NCBI GenBank assembly: GCA_963576475.1
Contig: OY754964.1
Location: 8,781,986 to 8,845,985 of the forward strand
From: Molanna angustata
Lineage: Eukaryota > Arthropoda > Insecta > Trichoptera > Molannidae
Reading direction: 5' to 3'
DNA: 64,000 nucleotides
The translations under genes and the position numbers were made by a program. The notes below the pieces were generated by a model, which was not told the DNA's origin, ran no database searches, and saw only the letters and a program-made list of their open reading frames with translations. Shown one piece after another: positions 33,688 to 45,184 of this stretch. Position 1 is the stretch's first letter; each line of letters opens with the position of its first letter.

Positions 33688-33769
33688 AAATTATTTGTTA
33701 ATATTTTCATGTTTTTTCTTAAAAAATAAAAAAAAATCTAAAATTTTAAACATAATATATATTAAAAAT

Positions 33770-33990
33770 AAGAATATCTTAAAAATTCCACTATTTATTT
33801 TAAGACCATCATAACCTACCAACAGTTTCGTGCAAAGACAAATTAGAATTATTCATTGATAACAAATAATAATTATAGATTGTTTTAGTATAAATAGGTG
33901 ATCTATTTGTTCTTCATTGTTACTTGTTGAAAATGTTCTTTGCACGAAACCGGTTGTAAGTGGTAGTCTTAAAATAAATAGTGGCATATT
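33770..33990. repeat. Inverted pair with CACGAAAC motif
   Basis: Left CCACTATTTATTTTAAGACC and right, inverted, CCACTATTTATTTTAAGACT, with TTTGCACGAAAC in both arms. The outward TGCACGAAACnGnTTG, AATAAATAGTGG arrangement resembles a decayed Penelope-type terminus. No intact CUGANGA box is present, so I do not call a ribozyme. Confidence 0.55.
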
Positions 33991-34057
33991 TTAAAGTTTT
34001 TTTTTTATTATTTTTTTTTCTTAAATGGAATTTTTTCTTAAATGAATTTTAGAAAGG

Positions 34058-34205
34058 TCAATGGCAGAGCGGTTAGCGCGCTGGGCTAGTAATACAGTGG
34101 TCGCGAGATCGAATCCTGCCTCGACCGATTTCGTTCACCTATAGCACAAGCATTTATGCTTAAATATTCTAAGGTAGAGGCGTTTACATTGTGGAAATTC
34201 ATTTT
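34058..34205 (+). mobile_element. tRNA-derived SINE
   Basis: Head: GGCAGAGCGGTTAGCGCGCT (A box region) and GATCGAATCCTGCC (B box). The body holds ACAAGCATTTATGC and ends GCGTTTACATTGTGGAAATT. The tail block recurs at 36560-36600, and an internally deleted minus-strand copy lies at 44490-44575. Confidence 0.65.
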
Positions 34206-34207
34206 AA

Positions 34208-34321
34208 TAAATTATTAAAATAACAATATAACTTTGTTTATTTCCACTTATTTATATTCCACTTTGTTTACTTATTTATAAGTGGAAATAAACAAAGTTA
34301 TATTGTTATTTTAATAATTTA
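34208..34321. repeat. Perfect 44-bp palindrome with 26-base loop
   Basis: 34208-34251 and 34278-34321 are exact reverse complements (start TAAATTATTAAAATAACA). The loop repeats part of the arm (CCACTTTGTTTACTTAT). It starts in the tail of the SINE and could arise by snapback copying of that tail. Confidence 0.85.
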
Positions 34322-34329
34322 TTTATGCT

Positions 34330-35532
34330 TAATTTAGGGAATGCAGGAAGGTGAATATGTACACTAGTTTAACAAGGAAATATTCATAAAAAATTAAATT
34401 TAATTTATTCGGTATTATTTTTATTACTAGGTATTATATACATGATTTTTTTTTCAGGAAGAGAGGTTTGGTAACATGAATAAAAGTAAATCATAAAATT
34501 GATACAATGGAAGGATACACATACACAGCTCAAATCAATACCATACACATTCGTTATCAGTAAGTGGTATTTGCTCTCCAATATGCTAGGAATAATCCCT
34601 GTATTTGATTTTTGTAAGTCAAAAAACATTATTTTTAAGCTCACTGGTTTCAGCATAATTCATCATACAGTTCCTAACACAAACTCATACGCAGGCACTC
34701 TCACAAGTTATAAATTGTAACATATTACATATTTTGACCATTTTCTTATACATATATGTACCGAAAGGATCGAGTTGCCTGCATGGCACTAGATTTTCTC
34801 TTACGTTACGATTGAACCATTACATAAATTATTATGAAATAATGTTTCAAAATTCAATACTTATGTATTAAGTATATTGATACGCTTATAATGTGTCATG
34901 TGCTAAATTCTAAACCGATAACATGATGTTATGCATTTATAATGCAGAATATATTATTAAGTACATTGTGTTTGGTAGATTGTTAACAAATATAAATCAT
35001 TTTGAATGAACATTAAAAGTTTAGGATAACCATCTGAGTGTTTCATGTTCACCCACAATCAATCTCTGATCAGAACTTACCATTGAAGGTGGGCGATTCT
35101 TTCTATCTATTAATAAAATATGTAATGCTATAGTCCTCTCGATATCTAGACTCTATATTAAGGAACAAATTATTTCGCGGGAGATTCAATATATTGATTA
35201 ATGATCAGTTTATATCACTGTTAATTCTAAATCGTGTGCAATTGATGACATAGCACAATAATAATATGATAATGTAATTCATCTTAAAATTTGTTACATA
35301 TCAAAATATAATCATTTTGTACTTCATCTCTAACTTATTTTACTATAGACAGATACACACATTGATCATTTATAACAATGTGGTGATTTTTATTTTGATA
35401 GAAAAAAATAAAATTTACGGAAAAATTTAAAAAGAACCCGACTATGACGGTAAAACACAGACTGCAAAAAAACATAGAATTTGTGACAAAACAAAACTGT
35501 ACGATAGAATAAAAAAAACTGGACGGTTGAAA
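34330..35532. other. AT-rich DNA, nothing recognised
   Basis: Overlapping short frames on both strands (34405-34720) have no domain. Nothing else seen. Confidence 0.4.
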
Positions 35533-35825
35533 TTCTATGCTAAAAATACTACAAACCAATTTCTCAATAGATGACGTTATATAAAAGTTTCTTCGTCACT
35601 TCATAGATGGCGATGGTGTTTCAGCTTATTATCAAGTGAAAAGATTTTGATAAATAACGCATAATAGAACTTTAAAATTGGCTTGATCGGGAATTCAATA
35701 AAAAAAACATAATTGGTGAGCGTTGCGCAAACGCATAAAGTGATCACGTAAGACATGTAGGTGCCTAGAGTTACAGGTTCTCCTTTAATGTTCCAACTTT
35801 GTCTCTTTATTAAATTTACAATACA
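35533..35825 (+). repeat. Dispersed GAGCGTTGCGC repeat, copy 1
   Basis: Blocks in order: CAATAGATGACGTTATA, CATAGATGGCGATG, AAGTGAAAAGATTTTG, CATAATTGGTGAGCGTTGCG, AAGTGATCACGTAAG. The minus strand at 47285-47600 repeats the whole order. A partial plus copy is at 62785-62870. No coding potential. Confidence 0.65.
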
Positions 35826-36339
35826 TACACAAAATATAAAACAATCAAACTATATAGAATAAGATACACAGTAAGACAAAACATATTTCCATTTACCAGA
35901 GTGCAAGCACTCGTGTGTAAAGGTAACAATTAATTACAAAAGATACAAAATATTATCTGTACATAATTATTATCTATACAAAAAGAAGTTAATATATTTT
36001 ACATATCAGTCAAATTTAATAAGTTTAATTTATTTTTTATTTATCTTTTGAATTCATTCAATAGCCAGTGTCAAATCTGTTTCAAGATGGTTGAACCACA
36101 CCACCCCATCTAAGTGTAGTAGTGGTATGCAAAATAAATTTGAATGATAAATGAAACTTGCTTAGCATGCAGAGACGTATTAATTGCCCAATATGGTTGA
36201 AGAATATGAATATGAGATATTGCAACCGTTTGCAATAAATGTGTACCTATACAAAATAAAGTGATCAGAATATTTAACATTGAATACACCAAAATGTACA
36301 AACATACAAAGAATAAATTTCATTTGAAAAATGTGAAAT
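35826..36339. other. AT-rich DNA, nothing recognised
   Basis: The block ACTCGTGTGTAAAGG (35909) also occurs near 56370, and ACCACACCACCCCAT near 56475, so a dispersed repeat spans 35880-36120 and 56340-56520. Confidence 0.4.
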
Positions 36340-36430
36340 GTATTAACAGAGTTTCATTCCACATCAACTATATAGCTACAAATAGTCTTAACGTTTTCGC
36401 TAAACTAAGCTAGCATCTTCAGAATCCAAC
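36340..36430 (-). ncRNA. Degenerate hammerhead-like Penelope-type end
   Basis: On the minus strand it reads CTGAAGA, T, a GCTA/TAGC stem around a 7-8-base loop, GAAA, the palindrome AACGTT, then further on GATGTGGAAT. This is the same layout as at 4642, with compensating changes in stem II (GCCAG/CTGGC there) and the palindrome (AGCGCT there). Stem I does not pair well here, so this copy is probably inactive. Confidence 0.35.
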
Positions 36431-36559
36431 AATCAACAGATTTAGACTCTAAAGACGCTAGGATGTGTCGATAGTGAAAGCACTAAGGTTTACTTGTATT
36501 TTTATTGCATTTGTTAATTTTAAAATGGGTTGTCATTGTAAAATTATTAAATTAATATT

Positions 36560-36600
36560 CTAAGAAAGAGACATTTACGTTGTGGAAATTCATTTTTTTA
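36560..36600 (+). repeat. SINE tail fragment
   Basis: Matches the tail of the 34058 SINE (ACATTTACGTTGTGGAAATT, then CATTTTTTTAATAA). Confidence 0.45.
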
Positions 36601-36946
36601 ATAACAATTTTTTTTGTTTTTAATTCAATTTGTTATTTTTGTTACACAACTAGTTTCAATAAGTACCGTTCTCTTCTTCACGTTAGTTAATACAATGAAC
36701 CAAAGTTATGTTGTAATTTAAAAAAAAATTGAATCTTTAATTTTATGTTATATTTTTAAAATAGTTACGATTACAGACCACATCACAAGAGTCAATAAAT
36801 TTTGCACAAACGGGGCCTAGTGGCCTTCAACCAGTAAAAAATGAATATACTCGCGGATTTTTTTTTTCAAATTCAATCAATGTTAACATTTGATTTTTTT
36901 TTAATCTGGCTTTTAGAGATAAACTTTAATAATCATGCTAGACTTT

Positions 36947-37209
36947 CTGGGGGCTACTCATAACACATTTTTAATACGTTCTTAGCTTGCCTTAATCTTA
37001 AAAATATATAAATCACTCGATCATAATCCAATATTAATATTTCTCTACATTTAATCATGAAAATTTGTTGATATCTACGTTTAGTATGAAATTGTCACGA
37101 ATTGTTGTGTAAATTTATATTATTATTTAATTAATTTGACCTCAAGGATTGTTAAAGTCTGAAGCTTATCTTAATTTTACTGTAATCAACTTCATGAGTA
37201 GCCCTTCAG
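36947..37209. mobile_element. Small inverted-repeat element (MITE-like)
   Basis: Ends CTGGGGGCTACTCATAA and, inverted, CTGAAGGGCTACTCATGAA frame 263 bp of AT-rich noncoding DNA. No certain target duplication. Superfamily unknown. Confidence 0.5.
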
Positions 37210-37239
37210 GATATATAAAGTAGGTACTAACGTCAATCT

Positions 37240-37680
37240 AATTGTCGGGTCCCACAATACGCTCACGCAGTATGTCGTGAATATGGGGACCTTTATGAGA
37301 CTCGGCGCTGTCATCTCCCATGATGAAGGTGTGCCCTGGCTCATCTGCATTTCTCTACAAGGACACCCTCAGACATGGATATTATTACCGATATGATTTA
37401 GAGGATGCGAGCGCGGATGAGACTCGCCTTTGTCTCCATCGAACAAAGTAACTAAAATTGTCGCCGTCTGAATGGCAACTAACAAGATGTTCATAGCACC
37501 AGGATGATAAATGCAGCAATAAAGCAAGCCCACACGAATAATTACATGAATTATTGCATCGAAAATCTCCACCTCCGTCTATTGGACACAGGTTTGTCTC
37601 ATGATCTTCTACAATCGTATTTCATATAGACGTCATATCGGAGTACCCACGGATGTAGCAAGAATAATATAGGAAAGATA
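37240..37680. other. GC-richer segment of unknown origin
   Basis: Base composition rises above its surroundings. The minus-strand frame 37369-37572 (67 codons) includes an Ile-Leu-Val-Thr-Leu-Phe-Asp-Gly-Asp-Lys-Gly-Glu-Ser-His stretch that could be a retroelement relic. No family recognised. Confidence 0.3.
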
Positions 37681-37979
37681 CCATAGATGGATATTCATGA
37701 CATTAAACTATTTGCAGATTGTCTTTTTATTTCTCAACTGGTTTAATACACATACAGTGTTATAAATGTGGTTCAAAATGTTCAAATATTGACATGTGGT
37801 TGAACTACAGTAAGATCCCTTTTCTAATTTATAAACATGGATCAAGAGTTGAACCGTGATTCAAATCAAATGTCAAATTGAACCGGCGACGGGGTAGTTT
37901 CACATTGGTTCAACTTGACATTTCACAATTAAAGTACCTACCTTTAACCATAAGACATGAGAAAACACATAAAAAGGGA

Positions 37980-38427
<448 letters not shown>

Positions 38428-39760
38428 GGGACAAATATAGTCTTAAAATACTAAAATAGAATAATCTGCATATAAATAAAGTAGACCTCGTAAGATTGTC
38501 GTTCTGGATTTGCGAATGTTTGTGCACGGCTATATTCATGTCAGTCTGCCTGCCCTTGAAATCTTCCTATGTAAAAATCGGCAAATTTACAATAGAGCAA
38601 AAAACTTATAATATCATATTTTTATAATATTACATTTGAAACAGTATAAAAACACAAAACCTCGCGAGCTGCTATGTTTTTTTTTGTATTTTCAAAATAA
38701 AGTATGTTTAAATGTTATATAATTAGAATTAAAGAATGCTTTTTTGCTTTACTCGCTGAGTCGCCAAAATTGATTTATGTGAATATATCTTTACGGTGAT
38801 TATAATGCCAACGTAAAGATGTGTTGGTTCCCGTCAAAGCCAGAGCTCAAAAGGCACGAAATAATGAAATACTACATAGGGAGAGAAAACAATTTACATG
38901 GAAGAATCGTTTCCTTTTGCATTGTGGGTATGATTTGCTTTACTTGCATTGTTTCACCGATTTAGCTGTCAAAATAGGTGATTCTTTACAAGTGGCCTAC
39001 AACGCCAATTATATTGATTTTTTGTTTAAAGATAGACAATATTATACATATTACGGGAAAAATATTATTTTTTTGTGGAAACGCTTAATTTTTTTAAAAA
39101 AATATACGAAAAAATTATATAAAGAAACATAAATGGTGGGTTTTCGACATCTATCGGCAAATTTTCAAACTTATGGAAACAATATAAAATCATTTTTGCA
39201 AAAAACAACTTTTTTCCTACGAAATTTTGTAAAATAAGAATACAGTTAAAAAAAATATAAGATTACAAAATATTTAAATACCTTCTACTTTCGTGTCAGG
39301 TATTGAAATTCAATTATTACTTAATTATGGAGTATTATTCAAATGACATCACAAAAGCGCCGCAATGCGTTCAAAAATATAAGTTTTCCTCCGGTGAGGA
39401 TAATATCGAATAGAAATAATAAAAAGGCCATCAAAATGAAATATTATTATCAACAACTATTGATTATAAAATAATGTATGCTGTGCACGTCACAACTTTA
39501 AAACCACAATCGTTCTATATGGGCAACCTAAAGTTTGAATCAATTGGACTAACATAAATAAACAAAATACTTATTTAAAAACAATTGAATAAATTGATAT
39601 TATTTATCTTAACTAAATGTCGAAGAATAATAAAATAACATTACTTACTGATTTTCAAAACATAAGTAGGTACCGGCCTACAAATTTATTTTTTAAAGTT
39701 TAAATTTAAACTAAAATATAATTAGGTATTATTTGTCTATAACCAAAATAAGGTAAATAA
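38428..39760. other. AT-rich DNA with one unassigned frame
   Basis: A plus-strand frame of 103 codons (38821-39132) has a charged start (Pro-Val-Lys-Ala-Arg-Ala-Gln-Lys-Ala-Arg) but turns into Tyr/Lys/Ile-rich junk. No domain or splice context was recognised, so I do not call it a gene. Confidence 0.35.
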
Positions 39761-40234
39761 CTACATTTTGATCATGGAGAATAGAGTGCTGTTACTCATC
39801 ATAATATGCCCATGAGACACAAAGCGAAGATGCAGGTCGATAAATTGCAGCATCCAGAGTAATAAATTTATCTTCCCACGGCACTCACGGTAAAGGGCAA
39901 GCGTTCGTTCTTCCTCGCGGGTGCTCAAGTTGACGGGGCCAAGTCTTCGTGGACGAGGCGGTGCGTGTGGCTGGGGCCATTTGTCCATGCGGAGAAGCCG
40001 CAAAAACAACACTGGTAATGGACTGGAAGCCCGCACTTTGTGGGGTCCACTAGGTGTTGAGGAAAAGTGTTGTCGATAAATACTGCACCGAATATATTTT
40101 TTAAGTACCTACCATAAAAGCTTCGCTTCATTTCGTTGCATGAACCGCCGAAGGCGGCCATTTACCGCGCAGCGGTAAAAAGTTGGCTGAAAGCCCTAGC
40201 TTAGAAGCTGAGCGAAGCGATGCTTCTCAGCTAG
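39761..40234 (+). mobile_element. Helitron 3' end in a GC-rich island
   Basis: The plus strand ends in a hairpin, AGAAGC (40203-40208) with GCTTCT (40222-40227), then CAG and CTAG (40231-40234) followed by T. This is the diagnostic Helitron 3' terminus. Upstream hairpins are CCGCC-GAA-GGCGG near 40145 and TTACCGC-GCA-GCGGTAA near 40162. The 5' TC end was not located. Minus-strand frames over 39761-40161 are shadows of this GC-rich DNA, or of captured sequence. Confidence 0.6.
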
Positions 40235-41040
40235 TACACTATAAAATAATAAGAAACAGACCAATTACATATGTCCACAGATATTAAATATGAAACATTT
40301 TAAACATCATATATTTATAGTTTGCCTGTGACGGGAAAAGAAGGGAAGAGAAAAAAAAGGATGGGAAAAGGATTTTGACAGTTAAATTGTTATATTTTTG
40401 TTACAAACAACAACAAAAAATGTAAATAAAAGTATACAAAAGATAACATTAGAAAAAAACACAAATAATGAACAAGAAAAATTTAAACATACGAGTTCAT
40501 GCTATGCACTTATAGAGAGAATTTTTGTATGCGTTATTACTAGCGGTGAATATAATATCAGAATGTGTGATACTGGCCGAGAGGTTGACATTATAGAAGT
40601 ACCAAGCCCTTTTGATGTACTCATTTTGGTTAGAATTAATGTTGCTTTGAGGAACGTAAAACAAGTAGTTTAATCTGCCATTTCTCTATTGAGATGTTAA
40701 AAAGTTTGATGTCAAAAAAATGCAATAGCTAGAGTTTAAAAGAAGTATGTATGACGCGTACGTGTTCCTTCAATCAACTTAACAAAACTAAATTCGGTGC
40801 TGTCGTATGAAATAGAGCTCAAAATCGAGATCAACTGAACTAGGGTTCAAATATTTTTATAAATAAGGTTTCAGATGAAAGTGGAATATGACGTTGAACC
40901 ATACACTATTCAAGGAATTATTATAAATAACACTGATAGAGTGTATCTGCTATTCATACGGATAACTTTTACATATTTACATATACAAAAACTTATTTTA
41001 TAAACATTTATAAGCCGTTTATTACCCACAGGAGTCTTTT
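40235..41040. other. AT-rich DNA with one unassigned frame
   Basis: A plus-strand frame of 91 codons (40398-40673) has a balanced second half (Val-Asp-Ile-Ile-Glu-Val-Pro-Ser-Pro-Phe-Asp-Val) but no recognised domain. Probably fortuitous or an old relic. Confidence 0.3.
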
Positions 41041-41280
41041 TCTTCTGGGTCACTATTGCTTGCACCAAGGATTCGATCTCTTTTATCCGCCAGCCTCTTT
41101 ATCTGCCACAGAGCACATCACTGTTCATCTAGTAAATATAAATATCCCTCAGGGCAACCTCTATGATTTTTGCCTTCCGTCATTCCTTGATAATATAGTA
41201 ACGGTGATCGGTGATAGTAACGAACAGGCCCGGATGCCCGATGTTATGCTATCCAATTGGATTATCGTAGGGTATTCCTG
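41041..41280 (+). pseudogene. Possible LINE endonuclease fragment
   Basis: The plus frame includes Asn-Ile-Pro-Gln-Gly-Asn-Leu, a Phe-Leu-Asp-Asn-Ile-Val-Thr-Val-Ile-Gly-Asp-Ser-Asn-Glu stretch and a later Asn-Trp. This resembles the V-Y-I-P-P-G ... V-I-G-D-F-N-A core of LINE endonucleases with the Phe-Asn-Ala altered. It is interrupted by a TTAA element on its right. Similarity is weak. Confidence 0.35.
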
Positions 41281-41285
41281 TTTAA

Positions 41286-41844
41286 AGCGCACTTTACACG
41301 AACGAGGTTTTCAACTAGTTTTTCAACGCAGTAAAAAATAGAACGTGTTCTATTTTTCAACGCGTTGTATATCGTTTTTCGTTAAACAGAAATCTGTAAA
41401 ATTATTCGTTGCCGACGAGTCAACGAGTCAACATGGCTGCCATTTGTATTGTGTTGACATGTGACGTTCGCGGTGTCTTTTGTTTATTTGGCATCTCTCG
41501 ACCAGGGAGCAACGTTTTAACACAAAAACAAGTGAGGGTCCAAAAAAAAACAAATCGTGTCCAATTTAAGTTAAATGTCGGATAGTCAAAATGTCAAAGA
41601 AAGAAAACGAGAGAAAGATAAAACACTGTTGAATGAAACGCGGAACAAGTGACAAAAATAAAATATTGCTATTTTTCACATAAATGGCATATTTAATTTT
41701 TTCGTAATTGCAATAATAGGGGTCGTAAATAAAGTAGAAAATAATACTTGTGTAAAGCGATGTTTTGAGTAACCTGTATTTTGGATGCTGTTTTAAGCGT
41801 TGAAAATCGGACCGCGTTGAAAACCTCGTTCGTGTAAAGTGCGC
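41286..41844. mobile_element. TTAA-flanked MITE with 30-bp inverted ends
   Basis: Flanked by TTAA (41282-41285 and 41845-41848). The ends match inverted over about 30 bp (GCGCACTTTACACGAACGAG, then GTTTTCAAC). Subterminal TTTCAACGC motifs repeat several times in both halves. 559 bp, no transposase. A piggyBac-type MITE is the likely class. Confidence 0.72.
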
Positions 41845-41848
41845 TTAA

Positions 41849-42294
41849 GAGTTTCCAATAGTTGAGTGTACTATTTTTTACTCTTCACAAAATGGAATAG
41901 TGGAGAGTCATGATTTCACAATTTTTAGGCGTATTTTTTACATCAATTTTTCAACGGATATCATGTAGAGAGTGCATATCCTTTTTGTGTCCTCTCTACA
42001 ACCCAAACTATAAGTCCGACTGACTTCATATTGATATCATAATGTGTAAAGCGCGTAGACCTAGAGCTGAACACTTAGTTTTCCATAGATATCCATTAAT
42101 TTCTTCTCTATGATTTCAGAAAAATGCATTCAAGGATTGTCAAAATTTAAAAAAAAATCTATGGTTTGCCATATCAATGTGAAATAAAAATGTATATAAC
42201 AGAAGTAAAATAGCTCTGTATGGGAAAATTGAGTGATCAACTTCATATTGATATTGTATGTGTTTCTATAGACAAGTGTATTTTTTACTCTACA
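41849..42294. other. AT-rich DNA, nothing recognised
   Basis: Contains a direct near-repeat of CATATTGATAT with TGT at 42027 and 42243. No ORF. Confidence 0.4.
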
Positions 42295-42410
42295 CTTCTA
42301 TCTTCCTCAAGGGGTAGGCAGTGAGAACCGAACACCGCATTCTTCTATCTTGACACATATGTACAACGCCTCATCAACATTGATACACTGTCTCATACAT
42401 GCTCATCTTG
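42295..42410 (+). repeat. Dispersed repeat, copy 2 of 1490-1600
   Basis: Same block order as the first copy, about 80 percent similar by eye. Confidence 0.5.
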
Positions 42411-43615
42411 CTTGTAATGCAATTTTACTTAAAATTTCTCAACAGGTATCATGTATAAAATACATACTATGAGTTGGGTGACAATGTTTTTGTGTGTATG
42501 GTGTATTGTGAAAACTTTTGTCCTCTGGAAATATTATATTTGTTTAAGAATCTAATAGAAATGTACTTCATATAATACATTTTGAGATTGTCAACCTTTC
42601 AAGAAGAAAAAATGAACGCTCACTATGGTGTGGAGGGTTGAGTGTTGGCCACAACCCACTCGTTTATTATTGTTTTCAAAGCAACTCGATTATTGTAATA
42701 CTTGAAATTTTTACATCACAAAACACACGTATTTTGTAACTCGTTTTTTATTTTATTTTATAAGTACAAGGTGTAATTGCCAATTCAGGGGGCATTTCTT
42801 TGCTATGTAAAAATATATTAAAGTGACGAAAAAAAATTGTGAAACTCCACAAAACTGCAACTAGCATAAATTCCCCGAGAGTAATAAAATTGTCAGACCT
42901 AATTGTTTCATATTTACCACTTCAATCAATTATACACCACGCTATAAATTGTCGAATAAATGTGTTTTTTTTTTCCTTTTGTTTCAATGCCGCTTGAACA
43001 ATGAGCCGACTTACCGGTAAATAAACATTCGGCCCTTTTTTGTATCATTCTTTAAAAGTGTTTAAATTATTTGAGCGATAAAATTTAATCCAATGAAAAT
43101 GTAGAGCGTTTACCTACGTTAAATTTAAACATCGCATTGTCCGCCATTGTATTTAAGAAGTCAAAGACATCCGGACCTCGTGTATTTTTATACACACGTT
43201 TTTACAGCGCTAATAAAGTGAAGCTATTTAAAAAAATATTGCATACATGCTGTTTCATCATTTCGGTTAAATAGAGTAAACCAGCCCGCTTTCACATTTG
43301 TCAATAAATATTTGTTTCTTACTATATACAAAGTTGGAATATCATGATTTATTTTATTAAATAAAGCATAGAAAAATATTAAGTCTTTTGACAGATAAAA
43401 TGATAAACAATAAATGAATCGGTTCAGTCATTATGACACGAAAATGATGGATACGCATCTCATATTTTTATTATTTAAAGCTTGAATAATATTTTTTGTT
43501 TAATAAGTCTATTTCTGTAAAAAAATCCAAAATAAATATAATAAACAGTATAGGTACATTTTCCGCGGGTATTTTGTCAACATACAATAATTGTTAACTG
43601 TATTAATTTTTATAA
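42411..43615. other. AT-rich DNA, nothing recognised
   Basis: No credible ORF. A block at 42640-42670 resembles 11690-11710 in inverted orientation. Confidence 0.4.
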
Positions 43616-43740
43616 TATTTTTGTTGTAATGTAGGTACTTGTGTGATTATTTATTTCCCATTATCTATGACCAAATGTGATTGGTCTGTTTTTTGTATAT
43701 TATATAAGGCTGAATATTCCCCATAAATAAATAAATTAAT
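43616..43740 (+). repeat. LINE 3' tail, same family as 7380-7684
   Basis: Shares AAATGTGATTGGTCTGTTTT, TTGTATATTATATA and a closing AAATAAATAAAT with the 7.5-kb copy. Confidence 0.55.
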
Positions 43741-43749
43741 CAAAAAATA

Positions 43750-43824
<75 letters not shown>

Positions 43825-44110
43825 ATGAATAAATGAATGAATGAATGAATGAATGAATTAATAAATAAATACCTAAATAAATAAATTAATTAATTAATTA
43901 ACAAATAAATAAATATATAAATAAAATAATTAATAAATTAATGATTAAATAAACAAATAAACAAACAAATAAATAAATAAATTTATTAATTAATTAATTA
44001 TTAATTAATAAATAAGTAAATAAATAAATAAATTAGTAAACATATAAATAAATAAAATATAAAGAAATCAATAAACAAATCTTTTTTTAAATAAATAAAT
44101 AAACAAACAA
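43741..44110. repeat. AAAT tetranucleotide array, degenerate
   Basis: Starts as pure AAAT directly behind the LINE tail, with an AATG block (43825-43858), then AATT, AAAC and AAAT variants, and decays to the right. Confidence 0.85.
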
Positions 44111-44354
44111 ATTAGTAAATAAATTACCAAATGTAAGTTTTCTGAAAATCAGCATTAAATTTTTTTATAATTTTAATAAACTTTCGGTACAATGTATGTA
44201 TAATGTAAGTGTCCAGCACTTGCAACTCGCACGAGCAAGTCGCATCATTTGCGGTAAATTTTAATACATTTCTATCACTAATACATTTACGATATCCAAT
44301 TTTCTAGATAACGGCAGAAGGAAATAAGCTCTTAGGAATTCTAATATTTTTCAT

Positions 44355-44440
44355 TCATACCATCACAGCGTATCCCACAATGTGGGGTAACCAGCATGGT
44401 ACGACACGTGCGTGTTCCCCACACAACAATCTCTGATTGA
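44355..44440 (+). repeat. Dispersed CATCACGG repeat, copy 2
   Basis: CATCACAGCGTATCCCACAA, then TGTGGGGTAACCAGCA, then GTGCGTGTTCCCCACACAAC. The CCCACAATGTGGGG core is a palindrome. Confidence 0.5.
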
Positions 44441-44489
44441 ACAATAATGACCTAATTAAGGCATAAAAAAGGAGAATATAACAAGTACA

Positions 44490-44575
44490 TATACATCCTT
44501 ATAAATGCTTGTACAATTGTTTATAATATATATTTTAACCCAGCGCGCTAACTGCTCTGCCACCACCCATTTAAT
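44490..44575 (-). mobile_element. SINE fragment, internally deleted
   Basis: The minus strand reads GGCAGAGCAGTTAGCGCGCT, then jumps to ACAAGCATTTAT. It matches the head and body of the 34058 SINE without the B box. Confidence 0.45.
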
Positions 44576-44579
44576 ATAT

Positions 44580-45180
44580 TATGTTATCTTATATTTTTAT
44601 CATAATATTTATCTGCATATTTTATCTTCTAATTCAAAATCTTAAACACTGTATAGAACATCCAAATTGAATTTTAGTTAACTGAAATACGACGTGTATT
44701 AATAGCTATTAAAATAAAATTAATTCAGTATGTAAATCTATGTAGTAAATTATTTGAATTGTCGTAAACATATTTGATCAAGAGATTAAAAAAATAATCG
44801 ATTCGTTTTTATTTATATCCCTATTGACAATAATATCGATTCAGCTGACTGATAACAAATATATACCGGTATGGTTTAAAATTTCCTGAACAATTTCATA
44901 TATTATGTATGTGTTCATATGTACAATTTCATTAATTAATATTGTCATACACAAAAACACGTTATGTATGATTGAATACATAAATTTGTGTCAATTTAAT
45001 TCTTAGCTGTGAACTTAGTGGGTGAGCCGATATAAATCAACCATAAATACTCACAATTAAATCTGTAATTAAAAATACTTAGTATGAAAATTTCCCGTTA
45101 TTGAACCGATTATTTTTATTGTTTTAATAAATAATTTCACAATTCTCCACGGAATAAGGAGAATTGTGATTTTTCAATTT
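44580..45180. other. AT-rich DNA, nothing recognised
   Basis: A short inverted repeat ACAATTCTCC/GGAGAATTGT lies at 45139-45169. Nothing else seen. Confidence 0.4.
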
Positions 45181-45184
45181 TTAT

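Noticed and set aside
33925..33990. Third hammerhead ribozyme
   Set aside because: GAAAC and a short stem are present but the CUGANGA box is missing. Kept only as a possible decayed Penelope-type end.
37369..37572. Hydrophobic minus-strand small protein
   Set aside because: No signal peptide logic, splice site or homology recognised. Left as an unclassified GC-richer segment.
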